Positions 15,910-25,073 of a stretch of DNA of 64,000 nt are shown here, piece after piece. The position numbers and the translations under genes are program-made. The first letter of the stretch is position 1. Each line of letters opens with the position of its first letter. The stretch lies in NCBI RefSeq assembly GCF_900184255.1, contig NZ_LT854639.1:21046-85045 (forward strand). Reading direction: 5' to 3'. The notes under the pieces are model-generated. The model saw only the letters and a list, made by a program, of their open reading frames with translations. It did no database searches and was not told where the DNA came from. This DNA comes from Haloimpatiens massiliensis (lineage in GTDB: Bacteria; Bacillota; Clostridia; Clostridiales; Clostridiaceae).

Positions 15910-17061
15910 TTTTGCACTTTCCCATTGTTCTTCTTTTATTTGAGATAGTAAATCTTTATTTTCTATTAAATCTAAACCGGTAATTGCAAGAGCTGTGCAT
16001 GCCTTCATGCATTGTTCTAGGGAAAATTCTTTTATTGTTTCTAAAGCAAATTCCTTTGATGGATAAGTAATTTTAGTATCTTCTGTTATTTTTATAAATG
16101 GATTTATGCATGGAACTACGTGACTTACACTACCGAGACTTAAGCCGGGCATAATTTTTGGAAAATCTTTAACGTATATAATTCCTGATTCTTTTAAGTT
16201 ATGTGAAAATACCCTACATAAGGTTTCATTGGGATGCATTTCTTCATAAGGAATACCATATATACTTACGTCTGTATCTACAGAGAAAATATCTCCAATA
16301 CAATTAACAAAAGATTTTATAAAGTTTAAAATTTTATCACCTTTATCTAAAGTCATAGAATTGATTAAATAATCTATTTCATATTCGGAGGTGAAAGTAT
16401 AAGGATTACAAGAACCTCTCCAGTTAATGGCTTTTATATCATAATCTTTTGGTAAATTTTCTTTAAGGAAATTTGTAAAACTGTATGTAAGAGTACCGCA
16501 GTGGCTAGGATTACAGGAGGATAATAAGTAATTTTTATCTTTTGGTATTGAAAATTTTACTTTAGCAGGAATTAGGGCATAGGATTTTAGAGTTTTTGTA
16601 GTTGTTACATTTGGATGAGCCACTAACACTGCGTCTATATCCTTAAAGGTTCCCTGCTTTACCATAGTTGTTTTAGAGCCATTTATATATTGACCAGGAC
16701 AACCTATTACAACTAAAGTACCACCTAGCTTAGGAAGTACTTTTGAAAGTCCTATGGCAGCACCTAGAGACATGGTAGTAACTAAATTGTGACCAGATAC
16801 ATGACCTTGTTCAGGATCACCGTCATATTCACATAAATAACATATTTTTGGATGACCGCTTCCCATTTGGGCATAAAAGCTTGTGGGGATCTGAAGATAA
16901 TTTTCCTCTACATTAAAATTATGCTTCTTTAACATATTAATTATATAATTATAGCAATTATATTCTTTAAAACTTTCTTCTGGATTATTATATATATAAT
17001 TAGCTGTGTCATAGAGTTCAGTTTTTAAAGTGCTTAAGTATGATATAATTTCTTGTTTCAT
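15907..17061 (-). CDS. M20-family amidohydrolase homologue with altered metal ligands
   Basis: 384 residues with M20/AbgB-type layout: the YDTANYIYNNPEESFKEY N-terminal helix, CEYDGDPEQGHVSGHN near 77-92, AHPNVTTTK near 148, and SHVVPCINPF near the C-terminus. In active relatives the segments read GHACGHN and TPAEEGGGGK. Here the metal-binding Cys is Ser89 and the catalytic/metal Glu of PAEE is missing (CPGQYINGS, Gln124), while His91, His149 and the late His remain. It may therefore be a non-hydrolytic homologue or use a different metal set. AAGGAG lies about 13 bases before the ATG. It stands alone between long repeat-rich spacers. Confidence 0.82.
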   Translation of the reverse strand: MKQEIISYLSTLKTELYDTANYIYNNPEESFKEYNCYNYIINMLKKHNFNVEENYLQIPTSFYAQMGSGHPKICYLCEYDGDPEQGHVSGHNLVTTMSLGAAIGLSKVLPKLGGTLVVIGCPGQYINGSKTTMVKQGTFKDIDAVLVAHPNVTTTKTLKSYALIPAKVKFSIPKDKNYLLSSCNPSHCGTLTYSFTNFLKENLPKDYDIKAINWRGSCNPYTFTSEYEIDYLINSMTLDKGDKILNFIKSFVNCIGDIFSVDTDVSIYGIPYEEMHPNETLCRVFSHNLKESGIIYVKDFPKIMPGLSLGSVSHVVPCINPFIKITEDTKITYPSKEFALETIKEFSLEQCMKACTALAITGLDLIENKDLLSQIKEEQWESAK

Positions 17062-17204
17062 TTATAAGTGTGTCTCCTTTCTAATATAACTTTAAATATT
17101 AAATGAATTTTTCAATGAAATTTTTAATTTCTAAATTGTAGTGGAAGGCAAATATAACTTTTAATGTGAAATTTAAAATTAAGCTCTTTTAGAAACTAAC
17201 TATA

Positions 17205-17420
17205 ATTTGAAATTTGCAGGTAAGTAATAGGTAAGAGCTGAGAAGTAAGAGTTAAGGATAAAACTCAAGGAGTTTTTTAAATTAATTTGTAAGTAACAGG
17301 TAATAAGTAATAGTTGTGGTGAAAATTCAGGTTTGCTGAATTTCTTAAAGAAACTCTTACCTTTTACCTACCAGTTTTTACCTTTTCGCTCTTACTTCTT
17401 ACTTTTTACCTCTTACCTAC
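17205..17420. repeat. Heptad-repeat element (GGTAAGTAATAGG / inverted)
   Basis: The left part (17205-17333) has GCAGGTAAGTAATAGGTAAG, AGAAGTAAGAGTTAAGG and a small AAAACTCAAGGAGTTTTT hairpin. The right part (17345-17420) carries the inverse heptads (CTTACTTCTTACTTTTTACC). The left part is about 130 bases of near identity, inverted, with 33360-33487. Together the two halves form a large imperfect palindrome. Further out, AGAGCTTGAACTTTATGTGC at 17482 is repeated inverted near 14325. Confidence 0.75.
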
Positions 17421-17715
17421 TCTACAAATTGCTATTTTACATTCTAAATTTAAAATGAAAAACGTTTATTTATCTAATGTAGAGCTTGAACTTTATGTGC
17501 GAAAGTTGAGTATTTAATTTTAAATTTGAAGTTATATTCACTTTAGAATTATAAACAAATTACTTCTTATTTAGTATACCCAATAAATAAGTAGATATTT
17601 GTCGCATGAAAAGTTGTATGGACAAAATAAATATATGGGGGTTATTGAATAAAATATAGTAAGAGAGGCAATAATTTAAATATTAAAAGGATAACATGAT
17701 TCAAGGGGGATTTAT

Positions 17716-17928
17716 ATGAATAAAAGAAGTTGTATTATATGCGGCAGGCCTCTAAATAATGGTATAATTATTAATGGAAGAGGAATTTGTAAAAAGTGTG
17801 AAGAAAGAATAGTAGGTTGTAATATAGAAACAGATTTCTATGAATACTACAAAAACTGCATAAGAAGAAACTTAATAGGTGATTTACTAAAGGGAGAGGA
17901 TTTGATTTGTCAGGATTACCATTATTAG
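17716..17928 (+). CDS. csfB: Sigma-G inhibitor Gin/CsfB-like zinc protein
   Basis: A 70-residue protein with two CxxC pairs (CIICG near residue 6, CKKCE near 27) and the RPLNNGIIINGRGICKKCE pattern of Gin. In Bacillus this zinc protein binds sigma-G and holds it inactive until the forespore is ready. Gene order supports the call: csfB precedes the yaaO-like decarboxylase in B. subtilis as well. It has GGGGG 8 bases before the ATG. Its end overlaps the next gene by 22 bases, so the two are probably translationally coupled. Confidence 0.85.
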   Translation: MNKRSCIICGRPLNNGIIINGRGICKKCEERIVGCNIETDFYEYYKNCIRRNLIGDLLKGEDLICQDYHY

Positions 17929-19334
17929 AAGGAATATTAAATTATATAAAAGAAAAAAATTTATATTTTTGCATGCCAGGGCATAAGGGTGGTAAGGGAT
18001 TTCTTACTACCGAGATCGGAAAGAAATTTTTAGATAACTTAGCTAAGTTTGATATAACAGAAGTAGATGGAGTGGATAATCTTCACAATGCTGAAGGAAT
18101 AATAAAAGAATCTCAAGAGCTTTTGAGTGCATATTATGGGAGTAAAAGATCCTATTTTTTAGTTAATGGAAGTACTAGTGGCAATTTAGCTATGATATTT
18201 TCTTCGTTTGAAGAAGGTGATAAGATAATAGTGGAGAGAAATTGCCACAGATCCATATTTAATGGAATTATAATGAGAAAATTAAAGCCTGTTTATATAA
18301 AAAATAAAATAAATGAAAAATTTAATGCTCCTCTTTCTATAGATATGGAGCATTTTTTGTGTACATTGGAGAACAACAAGGATGCAAAGGGAATAATTTT
18401 AACCTATCCTAATTATTATGGTATATGTTTAGATTTAAAGAGGGTTGTAGAGGAAGCGAAAAAGTATAATATGAAGGTTTTAGTAGATTCTGCTCATGGG
18501 GCTCATTTTGGAGTTAATTCTAAATTGCCTCCTCATGCAGTAAAATTAGGAGCACACATAACAGTTATGAGTTCCCATAAGACTCTTCCAAGTTTTACTC
18601 AAACAGCATACTTACATATAGGGAATAATGAAATAAATGAAGAAAAAGTAAATTTTTATGTGAGTTCATTTTTAAGTACTAGCCCTTCTTATATGTTAAT
18701 GTGTTCTATGGATTATGGAAGATACTATCTTCAAGAAAATGGTGAAAAAGATTATGGAAAACTTATACAGTTATGTGAAACTTATAGAAATAAAATTAAT
18801 AAACTTAAAGGGTTTTATATATTAGGAAATGATGATATAAATCAGGGAGAGAATATAGACTTAACTAGGTATATATTAAATATAGAAAAAGACTACAGTG
18901 GACATAAACTTTTAAATTATTTAAGAAAGCAGGGAATTCAGTGTGAAATGAGTGATAGCCAAAATGTAGTGCTTATTTTTTCTCCATTTAATGAAAAAAA
19001 GGATTTTGAAAAATTATATGAAAGTCTAAAAAATTGTAATTTAGAGAAGCTTAAAGAAAAATATAAAAAGAGTTTCATGGGCCAAATACCAATAAGAGCT
19101 ATAGAGCCATATGAGGTTATGAGTAAACTTAAGTTAAAAGTTAATTTAAAGGATTCTCTAGGAAAGATAAGTGCTAGGGCAGTGGTGCCTTATCCGCCAG
19201 GTATTCCTGTGGTGATGCCTGGAGAAATTATAACTAGAGAAGTAATAGATATGATAAAATATAACTTAGAAAATAATATAGATGTAATGGGATTAGATGA
19301 AAAAAATAAGGACATAGAAGTGCTGGATTTTTAG
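17907..19334 (+). CDS. Orn/Lys/Arg decarboxylase family PLP enzyme (YaaO-like)
   Basis: 475 residues of the short group III-type basic amino acid decarboxylase family. It has the N-terminal MPGHKGG, NGSTSGNLAM (phosphate-binding region), VDSAHGAHFG (Asp that pairs with the pyridine nitrogen), and the PLP lysine in SSHKTLPSF (Lys225). The C-terminal domain contains YPPGIPVVMPGE, typical of the family. TTG 17907 is preferred because GGGAGAGGA lies 7 bases upstream. The substrate (arginine, lysine or ornithine) cannot be told from sequence alone. Downstream tmk follows after 22 bases in the same operon. Confidence 0.92.
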   Translation: MSGLPLLEGILNYIKEKNLYFCMPGHKGGKGFLTTEIGKKFLDNLAKFDITEVDGVDNLHNAEGIIKESQELLSAYYGSKRSYFLVNGSTSGNLAMIFSSFEEGDKIIVERNCHRSIFNGIIMRKLKPVYIKNKINEKFNAPLSIDMEHFLCTLENNKDAKGIILTYPNYYGICLDLKRVVEEAKKYNMKVLVDSAHGAHFGVNSKLPPHAVKLGAHITVMSSHKTLPSFTQTAYLHIGNNEINEEKVNFYVSSFLSTSPSYMLMCSMDYGRYYLQENGEKDYGKLIQLCETYRNKINKLKGFYILGNDDINQGENIDLTRYILNIEKDYSGHKLLNYLRKQGIQCEMSDSQNVVLIFSPFNEKKDFEKLYESLKNCNLEKLKEKYKKSFMGQIPIRAIEPYEVMSKLKLKVNLKDSLGKISARAVVPYPPGIPVVMPGEIITREVIDMIKYNLENNIDVMGLDEKNKDIEVLDF

Positions 19335-19361
19335 CAAATAAAGCATAATGGAGGAATGGAA

Positions 19362-19988
19362 ATGAGTAAGGGACTTCTTATAACACTAGAAGGGCCAGAT
19401 GGCTCAGGAAAAACAACTCAAATAGATTTATTGGAGAAATACCTTAAGGAAAAGGGATATGAGGTTATAAAAACCAGAGAACCTGGTGGAACATCTATAA
19501 GTGAAAAAATAAGAGATATAATACTTGATAATGAAAATAATGAAATGTGTGGTATGTGTGAAGCACTTCTGTATGCAGCATCAAGGGCTCAATTAGCTAG
19601 TGAAGTTTTAAAACCAGCTTTAGAACAGGGGAAGATGGTAATATGCGATAGGTTTGTTCATTCATCCATAGTATATCAAGGTATAGGAAGAGAATTAGGT
19701 GAGGATAGGATAAAGTACATAAATGAAGCAGCTTTAGATGGATTAAAGGCAGATTTAACTATAATGCTTACAATTCCATATGAAGAAGGTTTAAAGAGAA
19801 AGTATAAACAAAGAGAATTAGATAGACTAGAGAACTGTGGAAATGATTTTCACAAAAAAGTTTTTCAAGGCTATTTGGAAATATATAGAAGATATGATAA
19901 AATAAAAGTAGTAGACGCAGATAGAGATATAAATGAAATACATGAAGATATAATAAAATTGGTAGAACAATTAATAAAAGTACAATAA
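19362..19988 (+). CDS. tmk: Thymidylate kinase
   Basis: Phosphorylates dTMP to dTDP with ATP for DNA synthesis. About 208 residues. P-loop EGPDGSGKTTQ near residue 10, REPGGTSISEKIRD (dTMP site), CDRFVHSS, and a QRELDRLE lid segment are visible. I chose ATG 19362, 7 bases after GGAGG; ATG 19356 directly abuts the binding site. It belongs to the conserved csfB-yaaO-tmk-darA-holB block. Confidence 0.96.
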   Translation: MSKGLLITLEGPDGSGKTTQIDLLEKYLKEKGYEVIKTREPGGTSISEKIRDIILDNENNEMCGMCEALLYAASRAQLASEVLKPALEQGKMVICDRFVHSSIVYQGIGRELGEDRIKYINEAALDGLKADLTIMLTIPYEEGLKRKYKQRELDRLENCGNDFHKKVFQGYLEIYRRYDKIKVVDADRDINEIHEDIIKLVEQLIKVQ

Positions 19989-20215
19989 AATTAAGTAGCT
20001 ATTTTATATTAAAAGTTACTCCATATTAAAGTATAATACAAGTTAGCAATTGCAAAAGCTAAAATAATAAAATTGAATAATAAAGACACTTGTATTATAA
20101 TAATATATTAATAATTTATTTTTAAAATAAAAGCATATATCTAGCTAACTAGGGGGTATTAGTATTATGCTTTATTCCACTAGAGCTAGTTTATAAAATA
20201 AGGGGGTATTGTTTT

Positions 20216-20545
20216 ATGAAACTTGTTATTGTAATAGTACAGGATGATGTATCAGCAGATTTAATAGACACTTTAACAGAAAGTGGGTATAGAATTACTA
20301 AATTAGCTACTACAGGTGGATTTTTAAAATCAGGGAATACAACTCTTTTAATTGGTGTTGAAGAGGAGAAAGTTGAGCATGTCTTGGGCATATTAAAGGA
20401 AGAGTGTAAAGCTAGAAAACAAGTGGTAACATCACCATCACCAGTGGCAGGCTCTACAGGGGTATATGTACCATATCCAGTAGAAATTGAAATAGGAGGA
20501 GCTACAGTTTTCGTGTTAGATGTAGATCAGCATTTAAAGATTTAG
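20216..20545 (+). CDS. darA: Cyclic-di-AMP-binding PII-like protein
   Basis: 109 residues of the DarA/PstA (YaaQ) family, a trimeric PII-like receptor of cyclic di-AMP. Family features: MKLVIVIVQDDVSADL, GYRITKLATTGGFLKSGNTT, GVEEEKV, and the glycine-rich segment ending VPYPVEIEIGGATVFVLDV. An AGGGGG binding site lies 10 bases upstream. Neighbours on both sides match the Firmicute order, but yaaR is absent and holB follows after 18 bases. A second GGGGGTATT plus ATG at 20152-20169 opens a nine-residue leader ORF just upstream. Confidence 0.94.
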   Translation: MKLVIVIVQDDVSADLIDTLTESGYRITKLATTGGFLKSGNTTLLIGVEEEKVEHVLGILKEECKARKQVVTSPSPVAGSTGVYVPYPVEIEIGGATVFVLDVDQHLKI

Positions 20546-20563
20546 ATCTTTGGAGGGTAACTA

Positions 20564-21508
20564 ATGAGTTTTGAAGATATAATTGGGCATGAGAACATAA
20601 AGGAACAAATGATGAGAGCTATAGAAAAAGGAGTATTATCTCATGCACATCTTATAATAGGAGAAGATGGAATTGGAAAGAGTACCATAGCTAAGGCTAT
20701 GGCTCTTAAAATTCTAGGAAAAACTAAGGATATTCAATATCCAGATATAATTCAGTGGAAAATCCCTAATAAGGAAAAGTCATTAAAAGTAGACCACATA
20801 AGACAGCTTATAGAAGAGATAAATAAGAAGCCTTATGAAGGTGATAAAAAAGTAGTAATAGTATACCAGGCTGATAAAATGACTGAGCAAGCTCAAAATG
20901 CTTTGTTAAAAACCATAGAGGAACCTCCTAAGGGTGTATTTATAATTCTACTCTGTGATAAGCTACAGGTAATACTGGAAACTATAAAATCTAGGTGTCA
21001 AATACATACGTTAAGAGCTTTAGGGGAAGATGAAATTAGAAAATTTGTCCTTAGACAGTATAAGGATTTAAATATAGAACAAGAGGATGCGGTAGTAGCA
21101 TTTAGCGCTGGAATACCGGGGAGAGCTGAAAAATTTGTGGAGGATGAGGAGTTTCACTATATTAGAGATGGAATTTTACAAATCCTTATTTCTATCACAA
21201 AAGTAGATGAATTAAAAGCATTAGAATATGAAAGTTTTTTTAATAAGTATAAAGAAGATTGGGAAGAGATTCTAAATTGTGGCTTAACTTTTGTAAGAGA
21301 TGCTATGATTTTTAAAGAAACGGGCAATAGGGAACTTATAATAAATAAGGATAAAATTAAAAATGTACAAGAATTGGCTAATGTGTTTTCATATATAAAA
21401 TTAAATGATATTATAGATATAATAGGGTATGCAATAGATGGTTTACGTAAAAATGTCAATTCATCATTAATTTTTGAAATGATGCTACTTAAATTACAGG
21501 AGGTTTAG
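20564..21508 (+). CDS. holB: DNA polymerase III delta' subunit
   Basis: Clamp-loader subunit. 314 residues with AAA+ features: SHAHLIIGEDGIGKST (modified P-loop, residues 33-41), VVIVYQADKMTEQAQNALLKT, EEPPKGVF, and the SRC segment (TIKSRCQIH). The zinc-binding cysteines found in many delta' proteins between the P-loop and box III are not present here. A GGAGGG binding site precedes it, and ricT starts one base after its stop, so they share an mRNA. Confidence 0.94.
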   Translation: MSFEDIIGHENIKEQMMRAIEKGVLSHAHLIIGEDGIGKSTIAKAMALKILGKTKDIQYPDIIQWKIPNKEKSLKVDHIRQLIEEINKKPYEGDKKVVIVYQADKMTEQAQNALLKTIEEPPKGVFIILLCDKLQVILETIKSRCQIHTLRALGEDEIRKFVLRQYKDLNIEQEDAVVAFSAGIPGRAEKFVEDEEFHYIRDGILQILISITKVDELKALEYESFFNKYKEDWEEILNCGLTFVRDAMIFKETGNRELIINKDKIKNVQELANVFSYIKLNDIIDIIGYAIDGLRKNVNSSLIFEMMLLKLQEV

Positions 21509-21509
21509 C

Positions 21510-22415
21510 ATGGTAACAGTTATAGGAGTGCGTTTTAGAAAGGCAGGTAAGATATATTATTTCGACCCAGCTGGATTACAATTAAATGTTGAAGAAAAGG
21601 TTTTGGTTGAAACTGCTAGAGGTATAGAGTTCGGAGAATGTGTAATAGCAAATAGAGAGATAAGTGAAGATAAAATTGTAGCTCCATTAAAATGTGTAAT
21701 AAAAAAGGCTGATAAGGCGGATATAGAAAAAAACGCTGAAAACAAAAGGAAAGAAGAAGAAGCTTTTCAAATATGCATTGAAAAAATAGAAAAACATAAT
21801 TTATACATGAAACTTATAGATGTGGAATACACTTTTGATAATAACAAAGTTATATTTTATTTTACAGCAGAGGGTAGAGTTGATTTTAGAGAATTAGTAA
21901 AAGATTTAGCATCAGTATTTAGAACAAGAATTGAATTAAGACAAATAGGTGTAAGAGATGAAGCTAAGATGATAGGAGGACTTGGACCTTGTGGTAGACC
22001 ACTATGTTGTTCTTCATTTTTAGGTGATTTTGAACCTGTGTCTATAAAGATGGCAAAAGAACAAAATCTTTCTTTAAATCCATCCAAAATATCAGGCATA
22101 TGTGGAAGACTCATGTGTTGCTTAAATTATGAGCAAGAAAATTATGAAGAAATAAGAAGAAAATTACCAAAAATGGGATCTGTAGTAGATACACCTTATG
22201 GAGAAGGTGAAGTTTTAGGAAATAGTGTAATAAAAGAGTCAGTTAAGGTAAAAATAAAAATAGATGGAGAAGAGACTATAAGAGAAATACCTATTAAAGA
22301 AACGAAGCTTATATCTGGAGATTATGAAGATGCAGTAAAAGAGGAAGAAATAGACATAGAAATCCAAGATGAAGAGGACAGGAAAATAATTAAAGAGTTA
22401 TTTAAAGAGGACTAG
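21510..22415 (+). CDS. ricT: PSP1-domain protein RicT (YaaT)
   Basis: 301 residues with the PSP1 C-terminal domain: GVRFRKAGKIYYFDPAG, VRDEAKMIGGLGPCGRPLCC, and SGICGRLMCCLNYE. In B. subtilis, RicT joins RicA and RicF in an Fe-S complex that controls RNase Y activity, sporulation and competence. The conserved Cys pairs (GPCG, LCC, CGRLMCC) that ligate the clusters are all present. The C-terminal tail is acidic. The gene sits in its usual place after holB. Confidence 0.95.
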   Translation: MVTVIGVRFRKAGKIYYFDPAGLQLNVEEKVLVETARGIEFGECVIANREISEDKIVAPLKCVIKKADKADIEKNAENKRKEEEAFQICIEKIEKHNLYMKLIDVEYTFDNNKVIFYFTAEGRVDFRELVKDLASVFRTRIELRQIGVRDEAKMIGGLGPCGRPLCCSSFLGDFEPVSIKMAKEQNLSLNPSKISGICGRLMCCLNYEQENYEEIRRKLPKMGSVVDTPYGEGEVLGNSVIKESVKVKIKIDGEETIREIPIKETKLISGDYEDAVKEEEIDIEIQDEEDRKIIKELFKED

Positions 22416-22426
22416 GGGGTTTCAAG

Positions 22427-22630
22427 ATGAAATCTGTATTTAGGGTTGTTGGAATGAGAACTTGTAAGGATGTAAGTAAAATCAAAAATGCCATTGCAAA
22501 CAATGAAGGTATAGTAGCTTGTCAAATAAACAAAGAAAATTCCCAAGTTGAAATAATATATGATGACTATTTTGTAAATGAAGACACATTGATGGAATGC
22601 ATAGAGCGATTAGGATATACCGTCATATAA
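22427..22630 (+). CDS. Small HMA-like domain protein lacking CxxC
   Basis: 67 residues with the ferredoxin-like beta-alpha-beta-beta-alpha-beta pattern of heavy-metal-associated domains (SVFRVVGMRTCKDVSKIKNAI, GIVACQINKENSQVEIIYDD, LMECIERLGYTVI). The usual GMTCxxC metal loop is GMRTCKD with a single Cys, so copper-type binding is doubtful. It follows ricT by 11 bases and probably belongs to that mRNA. Confidence 0.75.
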   Translation: MKSVFRVVGMRTCKDVSKIKNAIANNEGIVACQINKENSQVEIIYDDYFVNEDTLMECIERLGYTVI

Positions 22631-22713
22631 AAATCTTCTTTTAAAATTTAGTGAAACATGATAAAATAAGTAATGGATAATGATTGTCCAAAATGTTAAG
22701 GAGGTGTGTTACT

Positions 22714-22884
22714 ATGGCATATAAAATTACAGATGCTTGTGTAAGCTGTGGAGCATGTGCTTCAGAATGTCCAGTTAACGCTATAAGCCAAGGAGATGCT
22801 CTATACGTTATAGATGCAGATACTTGTATTGATTGTGGAAACTGCGCTAATGTTTGTCCAGTAGGAGCACCAGTTCAAGAATAG
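22714..22884 (+). CDS. 2[4Fe-4S] ferredoxin
   Basis: 56-residue clostridial ferredoxin with two CxxCxxCxxxCP motifs (CVSCGACASECP and CIDCGNCANVCP), carrying electrons between oxidoreductases, hydrogenase and other partners. ATG 22714 follows AAGGAGGTG by 7 bases. It has its own terminator and is probably transcribed alone at a high level. Confidence 0.97.
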   Translation: MAYKITDACVSCGACASECPVNAISQGDALYVIDADTCIDCGNCANVCPVGAPVQE

Positions 22885-22896
22885 TAATTATTATAG

Positions 22897-22924
22897 AAAA
22901 AGACCGCATGTGCGGTCTTTTTTA
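22897..22924 (+). terminator. Terminator of the ferredoxin gene
   Basis: AAGACCGCA TG TGCGGTCTT followed by a T run. Confidence 0.92.
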
Positions 22925-23047
22925 TATTGCTATGGGTAAAAAAAATATTAGTCACATATTATAGTAATGATAAATATAATATATTAAAAATAAAATATGC
23001 ATAGCTTCTATTCTCAAAGACATATTTGTTTAATATTCATATAATTC

Positions 23048-23101
23048 TAATCCTTAGTAATATCTCATACATATGAGATATTAGCTAGGGATTTATTTTT
23101 T
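23048..23101 (+). terminator. Hairpin in the corA leader
   Basis: AATATCTCA and TGAGATATT pair around TACATA, with outer AATCC and GGATT also pairing, followed by TTTATTTTTT. It may be an extra terminator or an attenuator for corA; I see no M-box magnesium riboswitch here. Confidence 0.6.
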
Positions 23102-23219
23102 ATGTTGAAATATGGTATAAATTATTGAAAATTAAGTTTAACTTGATAAAGGATAGAGAGAAGTTTATAATATAATGATTACATATTAACAAATGGTTAA
23201 GAACAAGGAGGTATGAAAT

Positions 23220-24152
23220 ATGATTTCTATATATAAATCATTAGAAAATCAACAATTACAAGAAATTGAGCATATAGAAAATGGCTGTTGGATAAACATG
23301 GTGGCACCATCAGAAGAGGAGATAGCTTTAGTATCTAAAAAGACAGGAGCGCCAGTAGAATTTTTAAAAGCAGCACTAGATGAAGAAGAGACTTCCAGAA
23401 TAGAGTTGGAGGAAAACATACTTATAGTGGTTGATATTCCTTTTACAGAAATGGAGTATAATTCTCTTACTTATGATACATACCCTCTTGCTATAATACA
23501 CACACAAAATGAAATAATAACAGTTTGTTTAAAGAATAGTAGAATACTTCAGGATTTTGCAGAAAAGAAGATTAGTTCTTTTTATACTTTTAAGCGCTCA
23601 AGATTTATACTTCAGATTTTATATAGAATAGCTAATTATTATTTAATATATTTAAGACAAATAGATAAAAAGAGTTTATTAGTTGAGAAAAAACTACACA
23701 AATCTATGAAAAATAAAGAATTAATTCAGTTATTGGCTCTAGAGAAGTCTCTCGTGTACTTTTCCACATCATTAAAAGCTAATGAAATAACTTTAGAAAA
23801 AATGCTTAAATTATCTATAATGCAAAAATATGAGGAAGACAAGGACGTTCTAGAAGATGTAATAGTAGAAAATAAGCAGGCTATAGAGATGTGTAATATA
23901 TATAGTAATATATTAAGTGGGACTATGGATGCCTTTGCCTCAGTAATATCTAACAACTTGAATATAGTTATGAAATTTTTAGCAGCTATAACTATAGTAA
24001 TGTCAATTCCAAATATGGTTTCAGGATTATTTGGTATGAATGTAAATGTTCCTTTTGCTAATTCTCCATATGGTTTTTGGTTTGCATTAGCTATAATTGC
24101 AGGGATATCTTCTATAGTTACATTAATACTTGTAAAAACAGATATGTTTTAA
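23220..24152 (+). CDS. corA: CorA-family divalent metal transporter
   Basis: 310 residues. A large cytoplasmic N-terminal domain with a long helix region (YLRQIDKKSLLVEKKLHKS) leads to two C-terminal membrane helices. The first ends in SGLFGMNVNVP, with the GMN selectivity motif near 272; the second is FWFALAIIAGISSIVTLILV. CorA channels move Mg2+, and sometimes Co2+ or Ni2+, across the inner membrane. AAGGAGG lies 7 bases before the ATG. The gene is monocistronic, with a GGTAAGAAGTAAG repeat just after it. Confidence 0.95.
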   Translation: MISIYKSLENQQLQEIEHIENGCWINMVAPSEEEIALVSKKTGAPVEFLKAALDEEETSRIELEENILIVVDIPFTEMEYNSLTYDTYPLAIIHTQNEIITVCLKNSRILQDFAEKKISSFYTFKRSRFILQILYRIANYYLIYLRQIDKKSLLVEKKLHKSMKNKELIQLLALEKSLVYFSTSLKANEITLEKMLKLSIMQKYEEDKDVLEDVIVENKQAIEMCNIYSNILSGTMDAFASVISNNLNIVMKFLAAITIVMSIPNMVSGLFGMNVNVPFANSPYGFWFALAIIAGISSIVTLILVKTDMF

Positions 24153-24215
24153 GGGGTAAGGTAAGAAGTAAGAAGTAAAAAGTAAGGTAAGAAGTAAAAG
24201 GTAAGAAGTAAGAGT
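24152..24215. repeat. GGTAAGAAGTAAG heptad repeat
   Basis: About eight near-tandem 7-mers (AAGTAAG / AGGTAAG / AAGTAAA) begin directly at the corA stop codon. The same family occurs at 17205, 33360 and 44281. Confidence 0.8.
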
Positions 24216-24314
24216 TTTGGGGAGTTAAAATTAATACATGAAGGGGTGAGTAGAAATACCTTAGGTTGTTTATTTGTTTTGAAAGCAGATAAGCTACACT
24301 GAGTATATAAAATT

Positions 24315-25055
24315 ATGGATATGGTAAGAGAAGATGAAACCTTGGATGACCTTCAATTAGGAGGTTTATGTGTTATACAGAAAAAAGAAGGCTTTAGATT
24401 TGGAGTAGATGCAGTGCTTTTAGCCAATTTTTCTAAAGTTAAAAGTAGAGATAGAGTAATAGATTTGTGCAGTGGCACAGGGGTTATCCCTTTTATAATA
24501 GAAGGAAAAAGAAATCCACAGTACATATGTGGCGTAGAAATACAGCAGGACATGGTAGAAATGGCAAAGCGATCTATAAGTTATAATAAATTAGAAGAGA
24601 AGATGGAATTTATAAACGGCGATTTAAAAGATAATGAACTTTTGAAAAATTTAGGAAGATTTAATGTGGTGACAGTAAATCCACCATATAAACTAAAAAA
24701 TTCAGGTATAACTAATTTAAGAGATAAGGATGCCATAGCTAGACATGAAATACTTTGTACATTAGAAGATGTAATAAAAGCCTGTAGGAACCTTCTTAAG
24801 GATAATGGAAGGATGTACATGGTACATAGACCGGATAGACTTGTGGATATAGTAACACTTATGAGAAAGTACAAAATAGAACCTAAAAGAATAAGAATGG
24901 TACATCCATCTGTAGGGAAAGCTCCTAATATAGTTCTTGTTGAAGGACAGAGGGATGGAGGAAAATTTTTAAAATGGGATGAACCTTTATATGTGCACAA
25001 TGAAGATGGAAGTTATACAGAAGAAATAGAGAAGATTTATGGAAGAATTAAATAA
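24315..25055 (+). CDS. trmN6: tRNA1(Val) adenine-37 N6-methyltransferase family protein
   Basis: 246 residues of the YfiC/YabB family of class I SAM methyltransferases. Motifs: LQLGGLCVIQKKEGFRFG at the N-terminus (family hallmark), SAM motif VIDLCSGTGVIPF, EIQQDMVEMAKRS, and catalytic NPPY near 122. Its position before rsmI matches B. subtilis yabB-yazA-yabC, with the small GIY-YIG gene (yazA) missing. Two ATGs at 24315 and 24321 are both possible starts. Confidence 0.92.
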   Translation: MDMVREDETLDDLQLGGLCVIQKKEGFRFGVDAVLLANFSKVKSRDRVIDLCSGTGVIPFIIEGKRNPQYICGVEIQQDMVEMAKRSISYNKLEEKMEFINGDLKDNELLKNLGRFNVVTVNPPYKLKNSGITNLRDKDAIARHEILCTLEDVIKACRNLLKDNGRMYMVHRPDRLVDIVTLMRKYKIEPKRIRMVHPSVGKAPNIVLVEGQRDGGKFLKWDEPLYVHNEDGSYTEEIEKIYGRIK

Positions 25056-25073
25056 CAAAGGAATGATAATAAA

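Noticed and set aside
17205..17420. CRISPR-like repeats
   Set aside because: Units are 7 bases long without spacers of even size, and occur in several intergenic places. No cas genes are in the window.
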